Source: Pseudarthrobacter sp. NBSH8 (GTDB lineage: Bacteria > Actinomycetota > Actinomycetes > Actinomycetales > Micrococcaceae). Taken from it: 64,000 nucleotides of DNA. Below the pieces are notes generated by a model. It did no database searches. It was not told where the DNA came from and saw only the letters and a program-made list of their open reading frames with translations. The stretch lies in assembly GCF_014217545.1 (NCBI RefSeq), contig NZ_CP043178.1, forward strand, positions 2,666,001 to 2,730,000, in the 5' to 3' direction. The first letter of the stretch is position 1. Each line of letters begins with the position of its first letter. The position numbers and the translations under genes are program-made. This document shows, piece after piece, positions 19,122 through 27,337 of this stretch.

Positions 19122-19531
19122 TCATTCCTCCGATGGCACGGCCTTCTCGCCGTGCTCACGGAACATACGCAGCACCGTCGCCGGCGATGGGTGCCCACCC
19201 TTCCTCTTGCCCTTTGCAATGACCAGCCGGCCTGCGATATCGCGCAGACTATGCTGCTGCTCGCGCAAGTACAACGCGAGGGCGAGCATCGCCTCGTCGG
19301 TCACCGATGCCCCGCCAATCGTCTTGCCCCGCGCCCGGGCAGACTCGTGCCCCTCCAAGGTGCGGGTACGAATGTACTCACGTTCCATTCCCGACAACGC
19401 CGCAAGCACCGTGAACACGACCCCCGACGGGTCGTGCAGGCCCTGCAACTCCCCGGAGAGGAACTCCAAGCCGATACCGGACGCCTTCAACCGCTCGGCG
19501 AGCATCGCCAGTTCCAGGCCGCGGCCGAGCC
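19122..19531 (-). pseudogene. tnpR: Resolvase of transposon A, C-terminal part
   Basis: Encodes the C-terminal part of a serine recombinase: LGRGLELAMLAERLKASGIG then AALSGMEREYIRTRTLEGHE, the end of the catalytic domain, and a DNA-binding tail with HPSPATVLRMFREHGEKAVP. The catalytic Ser lies in the other half at 30383-30844. Transposon B separates them with duplication GAGCC (19527-19531 and 30383-30387); joining restores HKRLGRGLEL. Confidence 0.85.
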
Positions 19532-19571
19532 GGCCCGTCACGAACAATGGAACAGGATCCGGCGCTAACGG
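19532..19571 (+). repeat. Left terminal inverted repeat of transposon B
   Basis: About 40 bp, identical to the inverse of 30343-30382 up to the first mismatch three bases further in. Direct GAGCC duplications lie outside both ends. Confidence 0.88.
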
Positions 19572-19711
19572 CCCTCGCTCATGTTCGGGGCGTAAAGACG
19601 CCGCGATTGCATCCAACGAATCGTTCTCCGTGCGGACTAAGACGTTCGCTGACTGACCCGCGGCTATGCGCCGCGAAGGACTTTCCAGCGCTCTTCGCCG
19701 TACAAGAACAC

Positions 19712-20308
19712 CTACATCGTGGTGCTCTCGCGGGTGGCGAGGGTTTGCTGGTGGCGGTAGAGAGTGGCACGGCTCCAGCCGACGAGGTGGGCCGCGTCTT
19801 CCGCGGTGCGTCCCTTCGCCCGGGCGTCTTGCGCGATCACTAGCTTGTCCGCAATGACAATCGGATCAGTCAGCGGCCGGCCAAAGCGTGTCCCGTTCTG
19901 CCTGGCAGCGGCGATGCCGGCATTTACACGCTCGACAATCAACTCGCGCTCATACTCGGCCAACGTGGCGAGCATGTTCAGCATCAGCCGGCCCGTCGAG
20001 GTCGCCGGGTCAATACCGTCGGAGATGGATCGGACCTGGACGCCGCGTTCCCTCAGCAGGTTCACTGTGTTCAGCACGTCGATCAATGACCGGCCCAGCC
20101 GATCGACCCGCCACACAACGACTGTGTCGCCCTCCTCTGCGTACTCGAGGAGCCTCTTCATCCCAGGCCGCTCGATCGCCGTCTTACTTCCGGAGGTCAC
20201 GTCGGCGAAAACGTCGCGCTTCTGCACGCCGGCGGAGACCAGTGCGTCGAGCTGCAGCTTGGCATCCTGGCTCGAAGTACTAACTCGCGTATAACCCAAA
20301 TGCCTCAT
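19712..20308 (-). CDS. tnpR: Serine resolvase/invertase of transposon B
   Basis: A 198-residue small serine recombinase starting MRHLGYTRVSTSSQDAKLQL (frame open to 20338). The catalytic Ser is in YTRVSTSSQ, with conserved VWRVDRLGRSL and a later YERELIVERVNAG helix E; a C-terminal helix-turn-helix ends WSRATLYRHQQTLA. The length is normal for a Tn3 resolvase. It would resolve cointegrates at a res site expected just upstream (20310-20490). It is intact, unlike the resolvase of transposon A. Confidence 0.92.
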   Translation of the reverse strand: MRHLGYTRVSTSSQDAKLQLDALVSAGVQKRDVFADVTSGSKTAIERPGMKRLLEYAEEGDTVVVWRVDRLGRSLIDVLNTVNLLRERGVQVRSISDGIDPATSTGRLMLNMLATLAEYERELIVERVNAGIAAARQNGTRFGRPLTDPIVIADKLVIAQDARAKGRTAEDAAHLVGWSRATLYRHQQTLATRESTTM

Positions 20309-20497
20309 TAGGCCATTCTGACTCAAAAAGTCCCTCACTGGGCGCCGCTGAGACGATTTGTGGTGAGACGTGTTTCCGAGACATAAGCGAGCCCGGCTTT
20401 CTCAGCCGGCCGCTAACCCCTCCTCAGATCCAGAACAGTGTCTTGAAAAGCTGTACGTTTGCGGGACACCGGTTCCTGACCATTCGTCTCCGACAGG
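20309..20497 (-). promoter_or_regulatory. Probable res/promoter region of transposon B resolvase
   Basis: This gap upstream of the resolvase is where a Tn3 res site is expected. A pair of half-site-like sequences bounds 20433-20466: TGTCTTGAAAAG and, inverted, ACGTTTGCGGGACA. I cannot resolve three clear subsites, so this is a positional call. Confidence 0.35.
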
Positions 20498-20710
20498 TCA
20501 GGGCTGCGGAGCCGGGAAGAGATGATCTAAGAACCGACGCCCGGCGGGGGTGATGGCTCCGGAAGTGATGTCTTCAGATCGTGGAATCAAAGTCCCGTAC
20601 TCGTCGCGGAGGCGATTCGCGAGCCAAAGCGTGTACTTCTTCTTGGAGCCGCGCCGGAGCGGATGAACCCAGATCCAGGCCAGCTCGCCGCCATCGAGCG
20701 TCCGATGCAA
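20498..20710 (-). CDS. Small unrecognised protein, third gene of transposon B cargo
   Basis: A 70-residue ORF (MHRTLDGGELAWIWVHPLRR ... FLDHLFPAPQP) that starts 6 bp after the lipoprotein stop on the same strand. It is rich in basic residues with a plausible helix-turn-helix-like layout near LANRLRDEYG, but I cannot assign it to a family. The tight spacing suggests one transcript with the protease and lipoprotein genes; it may also be a truncated remnant. Confidence 0.4.
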   Translation of the reverse strand: MHRTLDGGELAWIWVHPLRRGSKKKYTLWLANRLRDEYGTLIPRSEDITSGAITPAGRRFLDHLFPAPQP

Positions 20711-20716
20711 GCGTCG

Positions 20717-21094
20717 CTAGTCGCTGCCGAGGATCTTCCTTGCGTTAATCGGATTCGGCAGCTGGACATATGTTATGAACGTAATCAATTGCTGCGTACA
20801 AGGTCCCCCCGCGGGTGTTCCGAGCACTTTGAGCGTGATCGATTGCTCGCTCTCGACAACAGATGCCCCGTCTGGATAGCTGCATTCAAAATTTTGGGTT
20901 GTGAGGTAAATTCTGCGCTCAGATTCATCTACCCTGTTCAATGTCCAGGGGATTACGGTCAGGGACCTGACCTTGGACGATTCAATAACCGGAAGTCCGT
21001 TCGGGAACGCGGGCGGCGCGATTGCCCCGCCCGGTACCGATTCCTGACGGCAGGACGTAAGAATGGCCACGAGGCACACGAAAACCGCGGTCAC
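20717..21094 (-). CDS. Lipoprotein encoded next to the protease gene
   Basis: About 125 residues from a GTG at 21094 (VTAVFVCLVAILTSC), preceded by GAGGTG. The signal peptide ends in the lipobox LTSC. The mature part has a Pro-rich linker and a C-terminal domain with two cysteines (FECSYPDG and GGPCTQQL) that may pair. It starts 32 bp after the protease stop, so the pair probably forms an operon. A role as protease inhibitor or anchor would fit the pairing but is only a guess. Confidence 0.55.
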   Translation of the reverse strand: MTAVFVCLVAILTSCRQESVPGGAIAPPAFPNGLPVIESSKVRSLTVIPWTLNRVDESERRIYLTTQNFECSYPDGASVVESEQSITLKVLGTPAGGPCTQQLITFITYVQLPNPINARKILGSD

Positions 21095-21125
21095 ACGGTA
21101 CCGTGCACCTCGTGGCCAAGGGCTC

Positions 21126-21904
21126 TTAGTAGTGAGCAACCGCCACACCCTTTGTGTTGACGATCTTGTTGATGTGCGTGAAATACAAGGTGGTCCCTGA
21201 TGCTGTTCCGCCACTGATGATGCCGGCCATGCTGGCCGAACTTCCCCCGTTATTTACCACAACAGGCCCCCCGCTATCACCGGATTGAACGAGCCGGTAG
21301 GACGCCGTTGCCCGGTCCAGTCCGCATACTGTGTTGCCATCCGTGTAGATGGTGCAAATGTCAACGAGATCCACTCGTACCTCCACAGACGAAGCCGGTG
21401 AATGAGCCATCACTGCATATTTGCGTTCCGTTTCCCACTGCGGCCTGTCCCACTACGGGAAGTGAAGATGTGGCTGAGGTCCAGATACTCGGAGCATAGG
21501 AGTTGCCTGAGAGCATGGCCGCATCGATGGCCCCTCCGCCGTACTGGGAAGCGATGGTATTGCCCATGGTTCCGGTATAGTACACCTGCTGGGCAGCCGC
21601 GTCAAAGTACCCCTGAAGCCAGACCGTCCCGGTGGGTCCGCAGTGGCCGGCGGTTGACATCTTCAGCGTGCCGCCGCTGGTGTAGACCCCGCCAGCTGTG
21701 CACTGCTGGACATATGTCGTACCTCCTGAGGAATAGGTGCGTACCAATCTGTCCCCGCCGTAGTATGGGGTGCTGTCAATCAAAGGCGGGCTCGTGACGG
21801 GCCCCGCCATCGGCGAGACGAGTGACGCAGACTGGGCGCCGGGCTTTTCCGGACCGGCAACCAGCTTGGACGTGACCGGCCCGCTGACAGGAGTCGTCTT
21901 ATCC
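21126..21904 (-). pseudogene. Secreted S1-type serine protease, catalytic part (frameshifted)
   Basis: Carries the trypsin-like triad: His in MSTAGHCGPTG, Asp in GGAIDAAML and Ser in VQSGDSGGPVVV. The frame breaks between SFTGFVCGG and VRVDLVDICT near 21385-21400, a shift of one base, so the Ser-bearing end is in another frame. The 5' end of the gene, with signal peptide and propeptide, is at 23353-23677; an ISL3 element separates them. It was a secreted protease of chymotrypsin fold carried as cargo of transposon B. Confidence 0.82.
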
Positions 21905-23352
21905 GGCTCTTCAGAATGCAGAGTGTAGTTTCGGTCTGAATCCTCCAGATTCCAGCAGTGATCTGGCGACGTAGTTGGTGAGATTGCGGAAGCCGAGGGC
22001 AGAGCCGCGCAGGTGTTCCAGACGTCCGTTGATTGCCTCCGTTGGGCCGTTGGAGGTGCCTGGTCGGTCAAAGTACGCGAGCACGTCTGCTGCCCTGCGT
22101 TTGAGTGTTCCGCCCATCTTTTTCAGTTCTTTCAGGGCGGCGGGGACCCCAGAGCTGAGGGAGTCAATGAGGGCCTGCATGAGCTTCTTACCTTGATCCT
22201 GGTCCTTCTCCCGGTAGGCGGCGATCATGCGTTGATACGCGCCCCACGTCGCTTCGACCTCGACATGCTTCTCCTCGGCGAAGAGGTCAGCAATTCGCTT
22301 TTGTTGTTTCTCGGTCAGCAACCCGTCACCGGTATGCAGCGTCAGCCGGGCCTTGTAGAGCGGATCCCCGGCCCGTCCCCGGTGCCCGCACGTGGCTTGC
22401 TGAACCCGGCGACGGCAGTCATTGAGTGCGTCGCCGGCAAGACGGACGACATGGAACGGATCCATCACCGCAACAGCGGAAGGCAGCTCTTCGGACGCGG
22501 CACTCTTGAACCCGGAGAAGCCGTCCATGGCCACGACTTCCACCCCGTCCCGCCACGCTTGAGGACGTTGTTTCAGCCAAGTAGCGAAGACCTGTTTGGA
22601 ACGGCCCTCGACCATATCCAGCAGCCGGGACGGGCCGGTCTTGTCGCGAACCGGGGTCAGGTCAATGATGACGGTGACGTACTTGTCTCCATGCCTGGTG
22701 TGTCGCCACACATGCTCATCAACGCCGATAATCTTCACCCCGTCGAAGCGGTTGGGGTCATTGATCAGCACACGCCGCCCTTCAGCCAGTACAGCCTTGT
22801 TCGCGGTATTCCAGGACACACCCAGGCCCTCGGCGACGCGGGCCACGGTGAGGTGCTGACACACGATGCCTTCCAACGCCCACACCAGGCCGCGACGGGA
22901 AAGCTTTGACCGTGGTTCGGCCGCCTGGGACGTGTCTTGCCGCCATACATGCCCGCACCCGGTACATCGATAGCGACGGATTCGTACCAGCAAGGTGGTT
23001 GGCCGCCAGCCGAAGGGTTCATGGCCAAGTTCCCGGGTCACTGTGTCCCGCGGGATGCCTTGGCAACCGCACTTGCGGCACCATTCGTCCGTGGCCACCA
23101 CACGGCAGGCGATCACGGCACGATCGGCAGCAAGGAACTGCCCGGTCGCTTCCAAGCCAAGCTCGTCCAAGCGGCAGAAAGTAGTCAGGTCAGGGCATTG
23201 AAAGGTAGTTTTAAACACGAGGGCCTTGCGGTAGAAAAATCAGAACTAGACACTCCGATTCTTACCCAAGGCCCTCACCTATGCCGAACCAACTTCCCGG
23301 CCTCGGAAGTCACGCGCGCCAACCCCGGCTACACTCTGCATTCGGAAGAGCC
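21905..23352 (-). mobile_element. ISL3-family insertion sequence
   Basis: A 1448 bp element with inverted repeats GGCTCTTCAGAATGCAGAGT (left) and the inverse GGCTCTTCCGAATGCAGAGT (right). It is flanked by perfect 8 bp duplications TCTTATCC (21897-21904 and 23353-23360), the size typical of ISL3. It interrupts the protease gene after the codons for IVTMDK. Confidence 0.95.
21911..23218 (-). CDS. ISL3-family transposase
   Basis: A 435-residue intact DDE transposase. An N-terminal zinc finger (CRVVATDEWCRKCGCQG and RYRCTGCGHVW) precedes the catalytic core with Asp in KIIGVDEHVWRH, Asp in VVAMDGFSGFK and the DPFHVVRLAGDALNDCRR stretch, and the end carries TEAINGRLEHLRGSALGFRN with the conserved Glu. 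The length is typical. No disruption is visible. Confidence 0.93.
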   Translation of the reverse strand: MFKTTFQCPDLTTFCRLDELGLEATGQFLAADRAVIACRVVATDEWCRKCGCQGIPRDTVTRELGHEPFGWRPTTLLVRIRRYRCTGCGHVWRQDTSQAAEPRSKLSRRGLVWALEGIVCQHLTVARVAEGLGVSWNTANKAVLAEGRRVLINDPNRFDGVKIIGVDEHVWRHTRHGDKYVTVIIDLTPVRDKTGPSRLLDMVEGRSKQVFATWLKQRPQAWRDGVEVVAMDGFSGFKSAASEELPSAVAVMDPFHVVRLAGDALNDCRRRVQQATCGHRGRAGDPLYKARLTLHTGDGLLTEKQQKRIADLFAEEKHVEVEATWGAYQRMIAAYREKDQDQGKKLMQALIDSLSSGVPAALKELKKMGGTLKRRAADVLAYFDRPGTSNGPTEAINGRLEHLRGSALGFRNLTNYVARSLLESGGFRPKLHSAF

Positions 23353-23677
23353 TCTTATCCATGGTGACGATTGGCTCTTCCTTGGTCACCATGACTGGAA
23401 GCGGCAGCAACCGCTGCAACGCGGCCCGCTCCTGACCCGTCACCGAGGTCAGGCCAACCCGCACGGCTCCGTCCTGGACTGACCAGAAGACCAACCGGTC
23501 CTTGAACCCGTTTTCGCCTGCCGCCCTGGTGACCAACGGCGCTATGGATTCTGAACTAACCGGCGTATTGGAGACAAGATTTCCCGCTGGCTCACTTGGT
23601 GCGGCGGAGGCGGGGGTAATACCCGCCAGCGTAATGATCGAGGCGCCCAGCAGGGCAAGTATTCTGTGTTTTTTCAT
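23353..23677 (-). pseudogene. Secreted S1-type serine protease, signal peptide and propeptide part
   Basis: Begins MKKHRILALLGASIITLAG, a signal peptide ending at PASAAP, and continues through a propeptide-like region to EEPIVTMDK at the ISL3 junction. Removing the IS with one TCTTATCC joins this to TTPVSGPVTSK at 21904 in frame. Past the junction the frame read into the IS is not protease sequence. Confidence 0.8.
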
Positions 23678-24068
23678 TCGAGACCATCCAATCGTCGAAG
23701 CACCGTATGGTGCCGGGAAAGGCTGGTCAAGAGAACTGCGCTGAACCCCCGTACCAGCCCATGGTGGTACGGACGCAAAACAAAAGCACCCCCAATGCCC
23801 AAAGGCTAACTCGACTTCCGAAGAAACGTCAAAGGATTAAACCGAACTGCGCTATTCCGAGCCTCTTCCAGGCGTTAGTCCGGAAGAAGCTTGTTGCTCA
23901 CGCAGCCATGCTGAAGGACACGACCCCCCAATACAAGTCTCTGTCAAGTTACTTGTCGGGTAGGGACAGCAACAGGAGTACCGGGCCTTTACCGACGCAT
24001 CGCCACCATCGAAGCTCAGCACTGGATCATGGCCCAGGGCTAACGATTCCCACCATCCTCGGCTGGGG
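23678..24068. other. 391 bp without a recognisable gene
   Basis: Lies between the divergent ends of the protease gene start and the tnpA stop of transposon B. It should hold the protease promoter. I see no convincing coding frame, repeat or terminator hairpin. Confidence 0.5.
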
Positions 24069-24242
24069 TTAGTCTTCCTCGGCAATGGCGGCGTCTGGAT
24101 CGCGCAGCGGTCGTCTACCGTCGAGGAGCTCGGGTAGTAAAAATGAGTAGTGGCCGTGGACGTTGATGTGTTTGCGCATGTAGGGCGAAAGCCGGGCGAC
24201 GTCGGCGTCGAGCACGGGATAGCCGGTCGCTCGCAAGGCGTC
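24069..24242 (-). pseudogene. tnpA: tnpA of transposon B, 3' end
   Basis: The minus strand reads ALRATGYPVLDADVARLSPY then INVHGHYSFLLPELLDG and ends AIAEED with TAA at 24069-24071. This matches the C-terminus of the transposon A transposase (GYPVREEDMARLSPF, HGTYSF). It is separated from the main part (27338-30220) by an IS3 and an IS1182 element; removing both gives YLDRVLDALRATGYPV in frame. Confidence 0.85.
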
Positions 24243-24288
24243 TGAGGTGTACTACTGATGTGAGACACAGTTTGAAAGGATTGTGCCC

Positions 24289-24579
24289 ATGTCTGCTCGA
24301 CCAACCTATTCCGATGAGTTCAAGGCCGATGCTGTTGCGTTGGTGATTTCCTCGGGACGTTCGCCGGCGTCGGTTGCGCCGGAACTGGGGATTTCCGTCA
24401 CCGCTCTGAAACGCTGGGTGCGGCTGCATAATGAGGGCCAACCGGAGGGCGGGGGCAAACCAGATGACCCGGTGGATCCAGCGAAATACAAGGCACTGGA
24501 AGCCCGGCTGCGTGAAGTGGAGAGGGAAAATGACTTCCTAAAAAAAGTTTCAGCGTTCTTCGCCAGAGAACAACGGTAG
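24289..24579 (+). CDS. IS3 OrfA, transposase DNA-binding subunit
   Basis: A 96-residue protein with the helix-turn-helix of IS3 OrfA (SPASVAPELGISVTALKRWV) and a C-terminal leucine zipper (LEARLREVERENDFLKK). AAGGA lies 8 bp before the ATG. Near its end, A7 followed by G (24540-24547) is a classical slippery run for -1 frameshifting into orfB, producing the OrfAB transposase. Confidence 0.93.
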   Translation: MSARPTYSDEFKADAVALVISSGRSPASVAPELGISVTALKRWVRLHNEGQPEGGGKPDDPVDPAKYKALEARLREVERENDFLKKVSAFFAREQR

Positions 24580-24632
24580 AGGATCTCTACCGCCTTGTTC
24601 AGACGAAGAACGCGCAGTTCCCCGTCCAATGG

Positions 24633-25469
24633 ATGTGTGGGCGGCTGGGCATTTCCAGGGCCTCCTATTACCGGTGGCTGGCTGCGGAAGAGTCCCCGAC
24701 GGCGGCCCGGCACCGGGAGCTGACGGAACACGTAAAGGTCATGTTCGATTCCTCCGACGGGATTTTCGGGCACCGTATGGTCCATACGAAACTTGCCGCT
24801 GCCGGCATCGAGGTATCGGTGGGAACCGTGGCGGTCATCATGGCAGAGAACGGCTGGGCTGCGAAGCGGATGCGGGCGTTCAAGCGCACGACGATTCCCT
24901 CGGATCCGGACAAGGTCTTCGCGGATCTCATCGGGCGGGATTTCACCTCCGCCGCCCCGGGAACGCGTCTGGTCGGGGACATCACATACCTGCGCACCGG
25001 TGAGGGTTGGCTCTACTTGGCCACCGTCATCGATCTGTGCACGCGCATGGTCGTCGGCTGGGCGATGGCTGAGCACATGCGCGCCTCCCTGACTACCGGG
25101 GCGCTGAAGATGGCCAGGGACCGCGGTCACCTGCAGCCTGGCGCCATTTTCCACAGCGACAGAGGAACGCAATACACCTCCCGGGAAATGAGCGTCTGGT
25201 GCACCGGGAACGGCGTCCGACAGTCCATGGGAGCCACCGGAGTGTGCTGGGACAATGCAGTGGCCGAATCGGCGTTCTCATCCCTGAAAAACGAGTTCTA
25301 CCACCACCACAGCTTCACGACCCGACAGGAGGCCCGGCGCGGAGTGATGAAGTACATCGAAGTGTTCTACAACCGTTGGCGGCCCCACAGCAACAATGAC
25401 GGACTGCCGCCGGCCACCGCAATGGCGGCCTTCACCTCCACCGCGCAACCGCTACCCGCGGCTGCATGA
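24633..25469 (+). CDS. IS3 OrfB, transposase catalytic part
   Basis: A 278-residue rve-type catalytic domain read by -1 frameshift from orfA, so the true 5' boundary is the A7G slip site near 24540. The DDE triad is visible: Asp in LVGDITYLRTG, Asp in IFHSDRGTQYTS and Glu in AVAESAFSSLKNEF, spaced as in IS3. No defect is seen, so this IS may be active. Confidence 0.93.
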   Translation: MCGRLGISRASYYRWLAAEESPTAARHRELTEHVKVMFDSSDGIFGHRMVHTKLAAAGIEVSVGTVAVIMAENGWAAKRMRAFKRTTIPSDPDKVFADLIGRDFTSAAPGTRLVGDITYLRTGEGWLYLATVIDLCTRMVVGWAMAEHMRASLTTGALKMARDRGHLQPGAIFHSDRGTQYTSREMSVWCTGNGVRQSMGATGVCWDNAVAESAFSSLKNEFYHHHSFTTRQEARRGVMKYIEVFYNRWRPHSNNDGLPPATAMAAFTSTAQPLPAAA

Positions 25470-25520
25470 CCAAAAAGAAACTACGCGACTGTCTCACATC
25501 CTTGACACACCTCAGTCTAG

Positions 25521-27337
25521 GAGCCTGCTGATTTAGGCGGATCTAGGACGCCCGGGTTTTCCGGAGGGCCATTTTTTGTGCCGGAGCCGGACGTCGGTTG
25601 GGGCGCTGCGGGGCTGAAATCCTGGTCCGTCGCCAGTCTTGGGCACTCCGCGGGGTCTCTGGCGGCTGTTCAGGCCGTTCTCTCCGTGGCGGTCCTGGTC
25701 CGGGGTCTTATCCAAGCGCCCACGCCCCGTTCTGGCCGGTCAATCCAAGGTTGAGGAGTCGTTTGAGGTTGATTCCGGCAGCACGGGTCATCCACCAAGC
25801 ATTATTCTTGGTGACCCCGCGGTAAGGGACGCGTCTGGCTCCGCGGGTCATCCACGCGATCGAGCGCTCGACCATCGGCCGGTGTTGCCGGTAGTCCGCC
25901 AGGAACTCCGGGTCAGTAGCCTTGGCCCGGTGTTCTCGGCGGAGCCGGTCGTGCGGGTGGATCTGCATTTTCCGCCCGTTCTTCGCCGTCGTGCACCGGC
26001 TCATCAGCGGGCACGATGCGCAGGCTCCACCAAAACTTACCCGTCCTTTCGCACTGATCGCACGGGTGATCTTCGCCGGGCAGGTCACCGTGTTCGCGGC
26101 ATAGTCGATGGTGAAGTCATCGACAGTGAACCCGTCGGGGACGGCACGGCCCAGCGGCATCGGTTTGATGACCGGGGTGTGCCCGGCGGCCGTGAGAGCG
26201 GCCAGCAGCTCGCCGCTGCCGTAGGCGGAATCGCCCAGCACCTGGGCCTGTTGCGTTCCGATGCTCGTGTCGGCGGCGACGAGTTCGGCACCGCGGGCCG
26301 CGTCGCTGTTCTCCGGCCCGGCCGCTTTCGTCAGGGCCGCGGCGGTGACCAGGCCGGTCTCGGGCTCGATCACGACGTGGCTTTTGAACCCGTCGATCTT
26401 CTTCTGCCGGCTCTTATGCGCGTGCCGGGCGTCCGGGTCAACGGTGGAGATGACCCGGTCCGGGGCGACCTTGCGGGCGATCCTCCACCGACCGTCCGTG
26501 CCGTCGGAGCCTTCGGCCGGCTCGACGTCCTGCCCTGCGACCAAGGCCAGGAGTGCAAGTGTTTCCTGCTGCGCCTCGTCCAGGGATTCGGCATCGATAC
26601 TGCCCAGCAGGGTCAGGGCGTCGGTGACCAGCGCCGACACGAGATCATCGCGGGCACCCTTGTCATCCCAGGCGATGTCCGGTTTTCCCGGTTTGGAGTA
26701 ATCATGGCCGGCCAGACCCGTCACCACCAGGTCCGCGCCGGGGATTTCCCGGCCGACCCGGCGGATCTGCGCGATCAGCTGGGTGACCGTGTCCTGCCGG
26801 GCCACAGCGTCTTCAAGGATTGTCGAATCAATGGCCCGGCGCCTGCGCCCGGAGAGCGCACCCGAGCCGGCGATGACCTGGGTGACGGCCTCGAAAATAC
26901 GGTGCGGACGGTCACTTTTCGCCAGGCGCCGACGCCAATACGTCAACACCGTCGGATGGAACGCGCCCTGATCCAGGCCGAACCCGCACGCCGCCTTCCA
27001 CCTCAGGTCAAACGTCAATGCCTCGGCGGTTTCGCGGTCGGAGAGATTATGGAGGGTCTGCAGGACCATGACCGAAGCGATCACGTCCGCCGGGGTCGAG
27101 GGGCGGCCGCGTCCGGAGACGAACAGGTCCGCGAAGGCCTCATCGGGGAACAGTTCGTGCCGGTGCTCGGCGAGGAACCTGAACACCGACCCGGCCGGGA
27201 GCATATGCCCTGCCAGAGCACCGACATCCAAAAGCTGACGCTGACCATCATCACGACCCTGCACGCACCAAGTCTTAACCATCCCCGGGAATCCGCCCGG
27301 AGGCGCGCCTTAAAGTGCCGGATTAATCAGCGCCGTC
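25521..27337 (-). mobile_element. IS1182-family insertion sequence
   Basis: An 1817 bp element with ends GAGCCTGCTGATTTAGG (left) and GACGGCGCTGATTAATCC (right, inverted). It is flanked by CTAG on both sides (25517-25520, 27338-27341), a palindromic target usual for the family. It sits 3 bp beyond the IS3 element, in the same split tnpA. Confidence 0.9.
25708..27282 (-). CDS. IS1182-family transposase
   Basis: A 524-residue intact transposase. The N-terminal FFAEHRHELFPDEAFADLF-like region (here FLAEHRHELFPDEAF), RRRRAIDSTILEDAV, KSRQKKIDGFKSHVVIEPET and QVLGDSAYGSGELL place the catalytic Asp residues; CASCPLMSRCTT is the Cys-rich insert of the family and the Glu follows in HRPMVERSIAWMTRG. 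Large open frames on the opposite strand are shadows. Confidence 0.93.
   Translation of the reverse strand: MVKTWCVQGRDDGQRQLLDVGALAGHMLPAGSVFRFLAEHRHELFPDEAFADLFVSGRGRPSTPADVIASVMVLQTLHNLSDRETAEALTFDLRWKAACGFGLDQGAFHPTVLTYWRRRLAKSDRPHRIFEAVTQVIAGSGALSGRRRRAIDSTILEDAVARQDTVTQLIAQIRRVGREIPGADLVVTGLAGHDYSKPGKPDIAWDDKGARDDLVSALVTDALTLLGSIDAESLDEAQQETLALLALVAGQDVEPAEGSDGTDGRWRIARKVAPDRVISTVDPDARHAHKSRQKKIDGFKSHVVIEPETGLVTAAALTKAAGPENSDAARGAELVAADTSIGTQQAQVLGDSAYGSGELLAALTAAGHTPVIKPMPLGRAVPDGFTVDDFTIDYAANTVTCPAKITRAISAKGRVSFGGACASCPLMSRCTTAKNGRKMQIHPHDRLRREHRAKATDPEFLADYRQHRPMVERSIAWMTRGARRVPYRGVTKNNAWWMTRAAGINLKRLLNLGLTGQNGAWALG

Larger units (their letters stand above)
24243..25514 (+). mobile_element. 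IS3-family insertion sequence
   Basis: A 1272 bp element with imperfect inverted ends TGAGGTGTACTACTGATGTG (left) and TGAGGTGTGTCAAGGATGTG (right, inverted), flanked by GTC duplications (24240-24242, 25515-25517). It lies within the tnpA 3' end of transposon B. Both reading frames are intact. Confidence 0.92.

Noticed and set aside
18037..19125. 362-codon minus-strand frame opposite the tnpA end
   Set aside because: Antisense to the conserved catalytic domain of the transposase; low-complexity His/Gly/Asp composition.
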